Source: Megalopta genalis
Taxonomy: Eukaryota; Arthropoda; Insecta; Hymenoptera; Halictidae
Length of the DNA stretch: 64,000 nucleotides
Assembly: GCF_051020955.1 (NCBI RefSeq)
Contig: NW_027476268.1
Location: 1-64,000, forward strand
Direction: 5' to 3'
The notes under the pieces were generated by a model. That model saw nothing but the letters and a program-made list of their open reading frames with translations. It did not search any database and was not told the origin of the DNA. Shown here in pieces: positions 1-14,330 of this stretch (positions are counted from its first letter, which is position 1; each line of letters starts with the position of its first letter). Made by a program: the position numbers and the translations under genes.

Positions 1-1211
1 TATCGCATGGATTTGAAGCTTAACTTTCTACATCGCATTGATTTGAAGCTAAAGCATGTATATAGCATGGATTTGAAGCTAACTCGTTTGTTTCGCATGC
101 AGTTGTAGCTAAATAATGTATATCACAAGCATTTGTAGCTAAACCATTTGTTTTGCATGGATTTGAAGCTAAGCCTTCTACTTCGCATTCATTTGAAGCT
201 AAATCATTTGGTTTCGCATGGATTTGAATCTAAGCATTGTACTTCGAATTGATTTGAAGCTAAATCATGTGTTTCGTATGGATTTGAAGCTGAACCTTCT
301 ACATCGCATTGATTTGAAGCTAAATCATGGTGTCTCGCATGGAATTGAAGCTAGCTCGTTTGTTCCTACAGCTTTTGAAGCTATATCACTTATATCGCAA
401 GTATTTGAAGCTTAATCATATGTGTCGCACGGATTTGAAGCTGAACCTACTACATCGCATTGATTTGAAGCTAAATCTTGTGTATGGCATGGATTTGAAG
501 CGAAAACCTTCTACATCGCATGATTTGAAGCTAAATCATATGTATCGCATGGATTTGAAGTTAACTCGATTGTTTTCGCATGCAGTTGTAGCTAAATAAT
601 GTTTATCACAAGTATTTGTAGTTAAAAACCATTTGTTTTGCATGGATTTGAAGCCAAGCCTTCTACTTCGCACTCATTTGAAGCTAACTCATTTGTTTCG
701 CATGGATTTGAATCTAAGCCTTGTCCTTCGAATTGATTTGAATCTAAATCATGTGTGTCGTATGGATTTGAAGCTAAACCTTCTACTTCGCATTTATTTG
801 AAGCTAAACCTTCTATATTTCTATTGATTTGAAGCTAAACCATCTACCTCTTATTGATTTGAAGCTAAACCTTCTACATCGCATTGATTTGAAGATAAAT
901 CGTGTGTTTCGCATGGATTTGAAGCTAAATCGTTAGTTTCGCATGCAGTTGTAGCTAAATAATGTATATCACAAGTATTCGTAGCTAAACCATTTGTTTT
1001 GCATGGATTTGAAGCTACGCCTTCTACTTCGCATTGATTTGAAGCTAAATCATGTGTTTCGCATGGAATTTAAGGCAACCTCGTTTGTTCCTCCAGCTTT
1101 TCAAGCTATATCACTTATATCGCAAGTATTTGAAGCTAAATCATATGTGTCGCATGGATTTGAAGCTGAACCTTCTACATCGCATTGATTTGAAGCTAAA
1201 TCTTGTGTTTC
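1..1211. repeat. Indel-rich array block, copy of 14523-15726
   Basis: The block aligns monomer for monomer with 14523-15726 but is 7 bases longer. Single-base differences include extra bases near 209, 331, 500, 574, 813 and 1071, two extra A near 625, and a lost T near 517. Most lie in homopolymers. This looks like poorly polished long-read sequence at a contig end, although true decay cannot be excluded. Confidence 0.8.
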
Positions 1212-4200
1212 GCATGGACTTGAAGCTAACTCGATCGTTTTCGCCTGTATTCGAAGCTATATCACTTATATCGCAAGTATTTGAAGCTAAATCATGTGTT
1301 ACGCTTGAATATTGAAGCTAAACCTTCTACATCGCATTGATTTGAAGCTAAATCATGTGTCTCGCATGGAATTGAAACTACCTCGTTTGTTCCTACAGCT
1401 TTTGAAGCTTATATCACTTATATCGCAAGTATTGAAGCTAAATCATATGTGTCGCATGGATTTGAAGCTGAACCTACTACATCGCATGATTTGAAGCTAA
1501 ATCTTGTGTATCGCATGGATTTGAAGCTTAACTTTCTACATCGCATTGATTTGAAGCTAAAGCATGTATATAGCAAGGATTTGAAGCTAACTCGTTTGTT
1601 TCGCATGCAGTTGTAGCTAAATAATGTATATCACAAGCATTTGTAGCTAAACCATTTGTTTTGCATGGATTTGAAGCTAAGCCTTCTACTTCGCATTCAT
1701 TTGAAGCTAAATCATTTGTTTCGCATGGATTTGAATCTAAGTATTGTACTTCGAATTGATTTGAAGCTAAATCATGTGTTTCGTATGGATTTGAAGCTGA
1801 ACCTTCTACATCGCATTGATTTGAAGCTAAATCATGTGTTTTGCATGGTTTTGATGCTAACTCGTTTGTTTCCCCTGCATTTGAAGCTATATGAGTTAAT
1901 ATCAGGAGTATCTGATGCTAAATCATTTGTTTCGCATGGATTTGAAGCTAAACCTTCTACATCGCATTTATTTGAAGCTAAATCTTGTGTATCGCATGGA
2001 TTTGAAGCTAAACCTTCTACATCGTATTGATTTGAAGCTAATCATTTGTTTCGCATGGATTTGAATCTAAGCCTTGTCCTTCGAATTGATTTGAAGGTAA
2101 ATCATGTGTTTCGTATGGATTTGAAGCTAAACCTTCTACATCGCATTGATTGGACGCTAACCTTCTACATTCTATTGATTTGAAGCTAAACCTTCTACCT
2201 CTTATTGTTTTGATGCTAAACCTTCTACATCGCATTGATTTGCAGCTAAATCATGTGTTTGCATGGGTTTCAAGCTAACTCGTTCGTTTTGCCTGCAGTT
2301 GAATCTACATGACTTATATCGCTAGTATTTGAAGCCAAATCATGTGTATCGCGTGGATTTTGAAGCTAACTCGTTTGATTAGTCTTCATTTGAAGCTATA
2401 TCACTTATACCCCAAGCGTTTGAAGATAAATCATTGTTTCGCGTGGATTTGAAGCTAAACCTTCTACATCGCATTGATTTGAAGCTACATCATGTGAATC
2501 GCATGGTTTTGAAGCTAACTCGTTCGTTTCGCATGCAATTATAGCTAAATGGTATATATCACAAGTATTTGTAGCTAAACCATTTGTTTTGCATGGATTT
2601 GAAGCTAAGCTTCTACTTCGCATTCCTTTGAAGCTAAATCATTTTGTTTCGCATGATTTGAATCTAAGCCTTGTCCTTCGAATTGATTTGAAGCTAAATC
2701 TTGTGTATGGCATGGATTTGAAGCTAAACCTTCTACATCGCATTGATTTGAAACTAAATCATGTGTTTCGCTTCTATTTGAAGCCAAATCCTTTGTTCGC
2801 CTGCATTTGAAGCTATATTACTTATATCGCAATTATCTGAAGCTAAATCATCTGTGTCGCATGGATTTGCAGCTATACCTTCTATGCATAGCATTGATTT
2901 GAAGTTAAATCATTTGTTTCGCATGGAATTGAAGCTTCCTCGTTTGTTCCTCCAGCTTTTGAAGCTATATCACTTATATCGCAAGTATTTGAAGCTAAAT
3001 CATATGTGTCGCATGGATTTGAAGCTGAACCTTCTACATCGCATTGATTTGAAGGCTAAATCATTTGTTTCGCACGGATTTGAATCTAAGCCTTGTCCTT
3101 CGAATTGATTTGAAGCTAAATCATGTGTTTCGTATGGGATTTGAAGCTAAACCTTCTACATCGCATTGATTTGAAGCTAAACCTTGTAAATTCTATTGAT
3201 TTGTATCTAAACATTCTACCTCTTATTGTTTTGAAGCTAAAACTTCTACATCGCATTGATTAGAAGCTAAATCATGTATATAGCATGGATTTGAAGCTAT
3301 CTCGTTTATTTCGCATGCAGTTGTAGCTAAATAATGTATATCACAAGTATTTGTAGCTAAACCCCCTAACATTTGTTTTGCATGGATTTGAATCTAAGCC
3401 CTTCTACTTCGCATTCATTTGAAGCTAAATCATTTGTTTCGCATGGATTTGAATCTAAGCCTTGTCCTTCGAATTGATTTGAAGCTAAATCATGTGTTTC
3501 GTATGGATTTGAAGCTAAACCTTCTACATCGCATTGATTTGAAGCTAAACCTTCTATATTCTATTGATTTGAAGCAGAACCTTCTACCTCTTATTGATTT
3601 GAAGCTAAACCTTCTACATCGCATTGATTTGAAGCTAAATCTTGTGTATCGCATGGATTTGAAGCTAAACCTTCTACATCGCATTGATTTGAAGCTAAAT
3701 CATGTGAATCGCATGGATTTGAAGCTAACTCGTTCGTATAGCATGCAGTTGTAGCTAAATGATGTATATCACAGGTATTTTGTAGCTAAACCATTGTCTT
3801 GCATGGATTTGAAGCTAAGCCTTCTACTTCGCATTCATTTGAAGCTAAATCATTTGTTTCGCATGGATTTGAATCTAAGCCTTGTCCTTCGAATGATTTG
3901 AAGCTGAATCTTGTGTCTGTCATGGATTTGAAGCTAAACCTTCTACATCGCATTGATTTGAAGCTAAATCATGTGTATCGCATGGATTGAAGCTAACTCG
4001 TTCGTTTCGCCTGTACATAACCTTGACATAACCTTCTACTTCGCATTGATTTGAAGCTAAATCATGGTGATTCGCATGCATTTGGAGCTAAACCCTCTAT
4101 TCCGCATTGATTTGAAGCTAAATCATGTGTTTCGCATGCATTTAAAGCTAAATCTTCTACACCGCCTTGATTTGAAGCTAAATCTTGTGTTTCGCATGGA

Positions 4201-5151
4201 TTCGAAGCAAACTCGTTTGTTTCGCTTCCAGTTGTAGCTAAATCATTTATATCTTAAGTATTTGAAGCTAAATCATTAGTTCCGCATGAATTTGAAGCTG
4301 AATCATGTATATCACAATTATTGAAGCTAAATCATTTGTTTCGCATGGATTTGAAGATAAGCCATCTACTTCGCATTGATTTGAAGCTAAATCATGGGAT
4401 TCGCATTGATTTGAAGCTAATACGTTTGCTTCGCCTGCATTTGAAGCTATATCACTCATTGTCGCAAGTATTTGAAGGTAAACCATTCGATTCGCATGGA
4501 TTGAAGCTAAGCCTTCTACTTCGCATTGATTTGAAGCTGAATCATGCATGTCGCTTGGATTTGAAGTTAACTCGTTTGTTTCGCATCCGGTTGAAGCTAA
4601 ATCATGTATATCACAAGTATATGGATCTAAATCATTTGTTTCGCATGGATTTGAATATAATCCTTCTACTTGGCTTTGATTTGAAGCTAACTCGATTGTT
4701 TCGCCCTCATTTGAAGCTATATCACTTGTATCGCTATTATCTGAGATAAATCATTTGTTTCTCATGTATTTGATGCTAAGCCTTCTACTTCGCATTGATT
4801 TGAAGCTGTATCAAGTGTTTCGCTTGGATTTGTAGCTGATTCGTTTGTTTCGCATGCAGTAGAATCTAAATCATTTATATCGCAAGTATTTGAATTTAAA
4901 TCGTGTGTTTCGCGCGGATTTAAAGCTAAACCTTCTACATCGCACTGATTAGGAGCTAAATCATGCGTTTCGAATTTATTTGAAGCTAACTCGATTGTGT
5001 CGCCTGCATTTGAAGCTATATCATATATATCGCAAGTATTTGAAGCTAAATCATGTGTTACGCTTGGATTTGAAGATAACTCGTCTGTTTCGCATGCAGT
5101 TGGAGCTGAATCATGTATCTCACTAGTCCTTTTATCTGAATCATGTACTTC
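1212..5151. repeat. 3.94-kb higher-order unit, copy 1 (indel-rich)
   Basis: This is the first of three tandem copies of a 131-monomer unit. Compared with copy 2 it has many 1-base indels (for example near 1250, 1310, 4500 and 4742) and a short insertion near 3362. The last 400 bases match copies 2 and 3 cleanly. Because of the indels no frame stays open for long. The indels end abruptly at about 4750, which favours a local sequence-quality problem. Confidence 0.85.
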
Positions 5152-8100
5152 GCATGGACTTGAAGCTAACTCGATCGTTTCGCCTGTATTCGAAGCTATA
5201 TCACTTATATCGCAAGTATTTGAAGCTAAATCATGTGTTACGCTTGAATTTGAAGCTAAACCTTCTACATCGCATTGATTTGAAGCTAAATCATGTGTCT
5301 CGCATGGAATTGAAACTACCTCGTTTGTTCCTACAGCTTTTGAAGCTATATCACTTATATCGCAAGTATTTGAAGCTAAATCATATGTGTCGCATGGATT
5401 TGAAGCTGAACCTACTACATCGCATTGATTTGAAGCTAAATCTTGTGTATCGCATGGATTTGAAGCTTAACTTTCTACATCGCATTGATTTGAAGCTAAA
5501 GCATGTATATAGCATGGATTTGAAGCTAACTCGTTTGTTTCGCATGCAGTTGTAGCTAAATAATGTATATCACAAGCATTTGTAGCTAAACCATTTGTTT
5601 TGCATGGATTTGAAGCTAAGCCTTCTACTTCGCATTCATTTGAAGCTAAATCATTTGTTTCGCATGGATTTGAATCTAAGTATTGTACTTCGAATTGATT
5701 TGAAGCTAAATCATGTGTTTCGTATGGATTTGAAGCTGAACCTTCTACATCGCATTGATTTGAAGCTAAATCATGTGTTTTGCATGGGTTTGATGCTAAC
5801 TCGTTTGTTTCCCCTGCATTTGAAGCTATATGAGTTATATCAGGAGTATCTGATGCTAAATCATTTGTTTCGCATGGATTTGAAGCTAAACCTTCTACAT
5901 CGCATTTATTTGAAGCTAAATCTTGTGTATCGCATGGATTTGAAGCTAAACCTTCTACATCGTATTGATTTGAAGCTAAATCATTTGTTTCGCATGGATT
6001 TGAATCTAAGCCTTGTCCTTCGAATTGATTTGAAGGTAAATCATGTGTTTCGTATGGATTTGAAGCTAAACCTTCTACATCGCATTGATTGGACGCTAAA
6101 CCTTCTACATTCTATTGATTTGAAGCTAAACCTTCTACCTCTTATTGTTTTGAAGCTAAACCTTCTACATCGCATTGATTTGCAGCTAAATCATGTGTTT
6201 TGCATGGGTTTCAAGCTAACTCGTTCGTTTTGCCTGCAGTTGAATCTACATGACTTATATCGCTAGTATTTGAAGCCAAATCATGTGTATCGCGTGGATT
6301 TTGAAGCTAACTCGTTTGATTAGTCTTCATTTGAAGCTATATCACTTATACCCCAAGCGTTTGAAGATAAATCATTTGTTTCGCGTGGATTTGAAGCTAA
6401 ACCTTCTACATCGCATTGATTTGAAGCTACATCATGTGAATCGCATGGTTTTGAAGCTAACTCGTTCGTTTCGCATGCAATTATAGCTAAATGGTATATA
6501 TCACAAGTATTTGTAGCTAAACCATTTGTTTTGCATGGATTTGAAGCTAAGCCTTCTACTTCGCATTCATTTGAAGCTAAATCATTTGTTTCGCATGGAT
6601 TTGAATCTAAGCCTTGTCCTTCGAATTGATTTGAAGCTAAATCTTGTGTATGGCATGGATTTGAAGCTAAACCTTCTACATCGCATTGATTTGAAACTAA
6701 ATCATGTGTTTCGCTTCTATTTGAAGCCAAATCCTTTGTTTCGCCTGCATTTGAAGCTATATTACTTATATCGCAATTATCTGAAGCTAAATCATCTGTG
6801 TCGCATGGATTTGCAGCTATACCTTCTACATAGCATTGATTTGAAGTTAAATCATTTGTTTCGCATGGAATTGAAGCTTCCTCGTTTGTTCCTCCAGCTT
6901 TTGAAGCTATATCACTTATATCGCAAGTATTTGAAGCTAAATCATATGTGTCGCATGGATTTGAAGCTGAACCTTCTACATCGCATTGATTTGAAGCTAA
7001 ATCATTTGTTTCGCACGGATTTGAATCTAAGCCTTGTCCTTCGAATTGATTTGAAGCTAAATCATGTGTTTCGTATGGATTTGAAGCTAAACCTTCTACA
7101 TCGCATTGATTTGAAGCTAAACCTTGTAAATTCTATTGATTTGTATCTAAACATTCTACCTCTTATTGTTTTGAAGCTAAAACTTCTACATCGCATTGAT
7201 TAGAAGCTAAATCATGTATATAGCATGGATTTGAAGCTATCTCGTTTATTTCGCATGCAGTTGTAGCTAAATAATGTATATCACAAGTATTTGTAGCTAA
7301 ACCATTTGTTTTGCATGGATTTGAATCTAAGCCTTCTACTTCGCATTCATTTGAAGCTAAATCATTTGTTTCGCATGGATTTGAATCTAAGCCTTGTCCT
7401 TCGAATTGATTTGAAGCTAAATCATGTGTTTCGTATGGATTTGAAGCTAAACCTTCTACATCGCATTGATTTGAAGCTAAACCTTCTATATTCTATTGAT
7501 TTGAAGCAGAACCTTCTACCTCTTATTGATTTGAAGCTAAACCTTCTACATCGCATTGATTTGAAGCTAAATCTTGTGTATCGCATGGATTTGAAGCTAA
7601 ACCTTCTACATCGCATTGATTTGAAGCTAAATCATGTGAATCGCATGGATTTGAAGCTAACTCGTTCGTATAGCATGCAGTTGTAGCTAAATGATGTATA
7701 TCACAGGTATTTGTAGCTAAACCATTTGTCTTGCATGGATTTGAAGCTAAGCCTTCTACTTCGCATTCATTTGAAGCTAAATCATTTGTTTCGCATGGAT
7801 TTGAATCTAAGCCTTGTCCTTCGAATTGATTTGAAGCTGAATCTTGTGTCTGTCATGGATTTGAAGCTAAACCTTCTACATCGCATTGATTTGAAGCTAA
7901 ATCATGTGTATCGCATGGATTTGAAGCTAACTCGTTCGTTTCGCCTGTACATAACCTTGACATAACCTTCTACTTCGCATTGATTTGAAGCTAAATCATG
8001 GTGATTCGCATGCATTTGGAGCTAAACCCTCTATTCCGCATTGATTTGAAGCTAAATCATGTGTTTCGCATGCATTTAAAGCTAAATCTTCTACACCGCC

Positions 8101-9088
8101 TTGATTTGAAGCTAAATCTTGTGTTTCGCATGGATTCGAAGCAAACTCGTTTGTTTCGCTTCCAGTTGTAGCTAAATCATTTATATCTTAAGTATTTGAA
8201 GCTAAATCATTAGTTCCGCATGAATTTGAAGCTGAATCATGTATATCACAATTATTTGAAGCTAAATCATTTGTTTCGCATGGATTTGAAGATAAGCCAT
8301 CTACTTCGCATTGATTTGAAGCTAAATCATGTGATTCGCATTGATTTGAAGCTAATACGTTTGCTTCGCCTGCATTTGAAGCTATATCACTCATTGTCGC
8401 AAGTATTTGAAGGTAAACCATTCGATTCGCATGGATTTGAAGCTAAGCCTTCTACTTCGCATTGATTTGAAGCTGAATCATGCATGTCGCTTGGATTTGA
8501 AGTTAACTCGTTTGTTTCGCATCCGGTTGAAGCTAAATCATGTATATCACAAGTATATGGATCTAAATCATTTGTTTCGCATGGATTTGAATATAATCCT
8601 TCTACTTGGCTTTGATTTGAAGCTAACTCGATTGTTTCGCCCTCATTTGAAGCTATATCACTTGTATCGCTATTATCTGAAGATAAATCATTTGTTTCTC
8701 ATGTATTTGATGCTAAGCCTTCTACTTCGCATTGATTTGAAGCTGTATCAAGTGTTTCGCTTGGATTTGTAGCTGATTCGTTTGTTTCGCATGCAGTAGA
8801 ATCTAAATCATTTATATCGCAAGTATTTGAATTTAAATCGTGTGTTTCGCGCGGATTTAAAGCTAAACCTTCTACATCGCACTGATTAGGAGCTAAATCA
8901 TGCGTTTCGAATTTATTTGAAGCTAACTCGATTGTGTCGCCTGCATTTGAAGCTATATCATATATATCGCAAGTATTTGAAGCTAAATCATGTGTTACGC
9001 TTGGATTTGAAGATAACTCGTCTGTTTCGCATGCAGTTGGAGCTGAATCATGTATCTCACTAGTCCTTTTATCTGAATCATGTACTTC
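5152..9088. repeat. 3937-bp higher-order unit, copy 2
   Basis: Copy 2 begins at the monomer GCATGGACTTGAAGC and repeats at 9089 with an exact 3937-base offset. 3937 is not a multiple of 30. The unit contains internal irregular monomers, such as the compressed junction at about 7942-7975 (GTACATAACCTTGACATAAC) and single-base insertions near 8008 and 8396. These irregularities recur in every copy. No plus or minus frame is open through the whole unit. Confidence 0.93.
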
Positions 9089-12000
9089 GCATGGACTTGA
9101 AGCTAACTCGATCGTTTCGCCTGTATTCGAAGCTATATCACTTATATCGCAAGTATTTGAAGCTAAATCATGTGTTACGCTTGAATTTGAAGCTAAACCT
9201 TCTACATCGCATTGATTTGAAGCTAAATCATGTGTCTCGCATGGAATTGAAACTACCTCGTTTGTTCCTACAGCTTTTGAAGCTATATCACTTATATCGC
9301 AAGTATTTGAAGCTAAATCATATGTGTCGCATGGATTTGAAGCTGAACCTACTACATCGCATTGATTTGAAGCTAAATCTTGTGTATCGCATGGATTTGA
9401 AGCTTAACTTTCTACATCGCATTGATTTGAAGCTAAAGCATGTATATAGCATGGATTTGAAGCTAACTCGTTTGTTTCGCATGCAGTTGTAGCTAAATAA
9501 TGTATATCACAAGCATTTGTAGCTAAACCATTTGTTTTGCATGGATTTGAAGCTAAGCCTTCTACTTCGCATTCATTTGAAGCTAAATCATTTGTTTCGC
9601 ATGGATTTGAATCTAAGTATTGTACTTCGAATTGATTTGAAGCTAAATCATGTGTTTCGTATGGATTTGAAGCTGAACCTTCTACATCGCATTGATTTGA
9701 AGCTAAATCATGTGTTTTGCATGGGTTTGATGCTAACTCGTTTGTTTCCCCTGCATTTGAAGCTATATGAGTTATATCAGGAGTATCTGATGCTAAATCA
9801 TTTGTTTCGCATGGATTTGAAGCTAAACCTTCTACATCGCATTTATTTGAAGCTAAATCTTGTGTATCGCATGGATTTGAAGCTAAACCTTCTACATCGT
9901 ATTGATTTGAAGCTAAATCATTTGTTTCGCATGGATTTGAATCTAAGCCTTGTCCTTCGAATTGATTTGAAGGTAAATCATGTGTTTCGTATGGATTTGA
10001 AGCTAAACCTTCTACATCGCATTGATTGGACGCTAAACCTTCTACATTCTATTGATTTGAAGCTAAACCTTCTACCTCTTATTGTTTTGAAGCTAAACCT
10101 TCTACATCGCATTGATTTGCAGCTAAATCATGTGTTTTGCATGGGTTTCAAGCTAACTCGTTCGTTTTGCCTGCAGTTGAATCTACATGACTTATATCGC
10201 TAGTATTTGAAGCCAAATCATGTGTATCGCGTGGATTTTGAAGCTAATTCGTTTGATTAGTCTTCATTTGAAGCTATATCACTTATACCCCAAGCGTTTG
10301 AAGATAAATCATTTGTTTCGCGTGGATTTGAAGCTAAACCTTCTACATCGCATTGATTTGAAGCTACATCATGTGAATCGCATGGTTTTGAAGCTAACTC
10401 GTTCGTTTCGCATGCAATTATAGCTAAATGGTATATATCACAAGTATTTGTAGCTAAACCATTTGTTTTGCATGGATTTGAAGCTAAGCCTTCTACTTCG
10501 CATTCATTTGAAGCTAAATCATTTGTTTCGCATGGATTTGAATCTAAGCCTTGTCCTTCGAATTGATTTGAAGCTAAATCTTGTGTATGGCATGGATTTG
10601 AAGCTAAACCTTCTACATCGCATTGATTTGAAACTAAATCATGTGTTTCGCTTCTATTTGAAGCCAAATCCTTTGTTTCGCCTGCATTTGAAGCTATATT
10701 ACTTATATCGCAATTATCTGAAGCTAAATCATCTGTGTCGCATGGATTTGCAGCTATACCTTCTACATAGCATTGATTTGAAGTTAAATCATTTGTTTCG
10801 CATGGAATTGAAGCTTCCTCGTTTGTTCCTCCAGCTTTTGAAGCTATATCACTTATATCGCAAGTATTTGAAGCTAAATCATATGTGTCGCATGGATTTG
10901 AAGCTGAACCTTCTACATCGCATTGATTTGAAGCTAAATCATTTGTTTCGCACGGATTTGAATCTAAGCCTTGTCCTTCGAATTGATTTGAAGCTAAATC
11001 ATGTGTTTCGTATGGATTTGAAGCTAAACCTTCTACATCGCATTGATTTGAAGCTAAACCTTGTAAATTCTATTGATTTGTATCTAAACATTCTACCTCT
11101 TATTGTTTTGAAGCTAAAACTTCTACATCGCATTGATTAGAAGCTAAATCATGTATATAGCATGGATTTGAAGCTATCTCGTTTATTTCGCATGCAGTTG
11201 TAGCTAAATAATGTATATCACAAGTATTTGTAGCTAAACCATTTGTTTTGCATGGATTTGAATCTAAGCCTTCTACTTCGCATTCATTTGAAGCTAAATC
11301 ATTTGTTTCGCATGGATTTGAATCTAAGCCTTGTCCTTCGAATTGATTTGAAGCTAAATCATGTGTTTCGTATGGATTTGAAGCTAAACCTTCTACATCG
11401 CATTGATTTGAAGCTAAACCTTCTATATTCTATTGATTTGAAGCAGAACCTTCTACCTCTTATTGATTTGAAGCTAAACCTTCTACATCGCATTGATTTG
11501 AAGCTAAATCTTGTGTATCGCATGGATTTGAAGCTAAACCTTCTACATCGCATTGATTTGAAGCTAAATCATGTGAATCGCATGGATTTGAAGCTAACTC
11601 GTTCGTATAGCATGCAGTTGTAGCTAAATGATGTATATCACAGGTATTTGTAGCTAAACCATTTGTCTTGCATGGATTTGAAGCTAAGCCTTCTACTTCG
11701 CATTCATTTGAAGCTAAATCATTTGTTTCGCATGGATTTGAATCTAAGCCTTGTCCTTCGAATTGATTTGAAGCTGAATCTTGTGTCTGTCATGGATTTG
11801 AAGCTAAACCTTCTACATCGCATTGATTTGAAGCTAAATCATGTGTATCGCATGGATTTGAAGCTAACTCGTTCGTTTCGCCTGTACATAACCTTGACAT
11901 AACCTTCTACTTCGCATTGATTTGAAGCTAAATCATGGTGATTCGCATGCATTTGGAGCTAAACCCTCTATTCCGCATTGATTTGAAGCTAAATCATGTG

Positions 12001-13025
12001 TTTCGCATGCATTTAAAGCTAAATCTTCTACACCGCCTTGATTTGAAGCTAAATCTTGTGTTTCGCATGGATTCGAAGCAAACTCGTTTGTTTCGCTTCC
12101 AGTTGTAGCTAAATCATTTATATCTTAAGTATTTGAAGCTAAATCATTAGTTCCGCATGAATTTGAAGCTGAATCATGTATATCACAATTATTTGAAGCT
12201 AAATCATTTGTTTCGCATGGATTTGAAGATAAGCCATCTACTTCGCATTGATTTGAAGCTAAATCATGTGATTCGCATTGATTTGAAGCTAATACGTTTG
12301 CTTCGCCTGCATTTGAAGCTATATCACTCATTGTCGCAAGTATTTGAAGGTAAACCATTCGATTCGCATGGATTTGAAGCTAAGCCTTCTACTTCGCATT
12401 GATTTGAAGCTGAATCATGCATGTCGCTTGGATTTGAAGTTAACTCGTTTGTTTCGCATCCGGTTGAAGCTAAATCATGTATATCACAAGTATATGGATC
12501 TAAATCATTTGTTTCGCATGGATTTGAATATAATCCTTCTACTTGGCTTTGATTTGAAGCTAACTCGATTGTTTCGCCCTCATTTGAAGCTATATCACTT
12601 GTATCGCTATTATCTGAAGATAAATCATTTGTTTCTCATGTATTTGATGCTAAGCCTTCTACTTCGCATTGATTTGAAGCTGTATCAAGTGTTTCGCTTG
12701 GATTTGTAGCTGATTCGTTTGTTTCGCATGCAGTAGAATCTAAATCATTTATATCGCAAGTATTTGAATTTAAATCGTGTGTTTCGCGCGGATTTAAAGC
12801 TAAACCTTCTACATCGCACTGATTAGGAGCTAAATCATGCGTTTCGAATTTATTTGAAGCTAACTCGATTGTGTCGCCTGCATTTGAAGCTATATCATAT
12901 ATATCGCAAGTATTTGAAGCTAAATCATGTGTTACGCTTGGATTTGAAGATAACTCGTCTGTTTCGCATGCAGTTGGAGCTGAATCATGTATCTCACTAG
13001 TCCTTTTATCTGAATCATGTACTTC
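9089..13025. repeat. 3937-bp higher-order unit, copy 3
   Basis: Copy 3 is nearly base-identical to copy 2. The one difference I noticed is C at 6311 versus T at 10248. At 13026 the array switches to a different monomer order, ending the unit series. The near identity means a very recent duplication, ongoing gene conversion, or an assembly duplication. Confidence 0.93.
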
Positions 13026-14330
13026 GCATGAATTTGAAGCTAAACCATGTGTTTCGCTTGAATTTAAAGCTACATCATGTGTTTCGGTTTCGATTTGAAG
13101 CTCACTCGCTTGTTTCGCCTGCATTTGAAACTACATTACTTATATCGCAAGTATTTGAATCTGAATCATTTGTATCGCATGGTTTCGAAGATAAGGCTTC
13201 TACTTCGCATTCATTTGAAGCTAAATCATGTATATCACCAGTATTTGAAGCTAAACCATTTGTTTCGCATTGATTTGGAGCAAAGCCTTCTACTTCGCAT
13301 TGATTTGAAGCTATATCACTTATATCGCATGTATTTGAAACTAAGTCATGTGTTTCGCTTGCATTTGAAGCTCTTTCATTTATACTGCAAGTATTTAAAG
13401 CTAAATCATTCGTTTCGCATGGATTTGAAGCTAAGCCTTCTAATACGCATTGTTTTGAATCTAAATCATGTGTTTCGCATGTATTTGAAGCTAACTCGTT
13501 TGTATCGAGTGCAGTTGAAGCTAAATCATGTATATCCCAAGTATTTGAAGCTAAACAATTTCTATCGCATGGATTTGAAGATAAGCCTTCTATTTCGCAT
13601 TGATTTGAAGCTAAATCATGTGTTTCGCATGTATTTGAAGCTAACTCGTTTGTTTCGAGTGCAGTTGAAGCTAAATCATGTATATCCCAAGTATTTGAAG
13701 CTAAACAATTTGTATCGCATGGATTTGCAGATAAGCCTTCTACTTCGCATTGATCTGAAGTTAAATCATGTGTTTCGCATGGATTTGAATCTAACTCGTT
13801 TGCTTCGCCTGCAGTTGAAGCTATATCATTTATATCGCAAGCTTTTGAAGGTAAATCATTTGTTTCGCATGGATATGAAGCTAACTTGTTTGTTTCGGAT
13901 GCATTTGATGCTATATCACTTATATCGCAAGCATCTGAAGCTTAATCATTTGTTTCCCATGGATTTGAAGCTAAACCTTCTACATCGCATTGATTTGCAG
14001 CTAAATCATGTGTTTCGCATGGATTTGAAACTAACTCGTTCGTTGCGCATGCAGTTAAATCTAAATTACGTATATCACAATTATTTGTAGCTAAACCATT
14101 TGTTTCGCATGGATTTGAATCTAAGCCTTGTACATCGAGTTGATTTGAAGCTAAATCATGTGTTTCGCATGGATTTGAAGCTAACTCGTTCGTTTAACAT
14201 GCAGTTAAATCTATATAACGTATATCACAAGGATTTGTGGCTAAACCATTTGATTCGCATGGATTTGAAGATAAGCCTTTTACTTCGCATTAATTGCAAG
14301 ATAAATCACGTGTTTTGCATGGATTTGAAG
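13026..14330. repeat. Divergent array block between higher-order series
   Basis: Monomers here vary more from the consensus (for example TATCGAGTGCAG and GTATATCCCAAG variants) and do not belong to the 3937-bp unit. The 30-bp phase is well kept, so a plus-strand frame stays open for 337 codons from 13077 to 14090. Apart from the 150-bp tandem pair, I see no recent large duplication. Confidence 0.75.
13461..13760. repeat. 150-bp (5-monomer) tandem pair
   Basis: Five consecutive monomers, marked by TCGAGTGCAGTTGAAGC and TATATCCCAAG, occur twice with a 150-base offset (for example 13471 and 13621). Several substitutions separate the copies, so this pair is older than the 3937-bp series. Both boundaries are approximate to one monomer. 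Confidence 0.75.
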
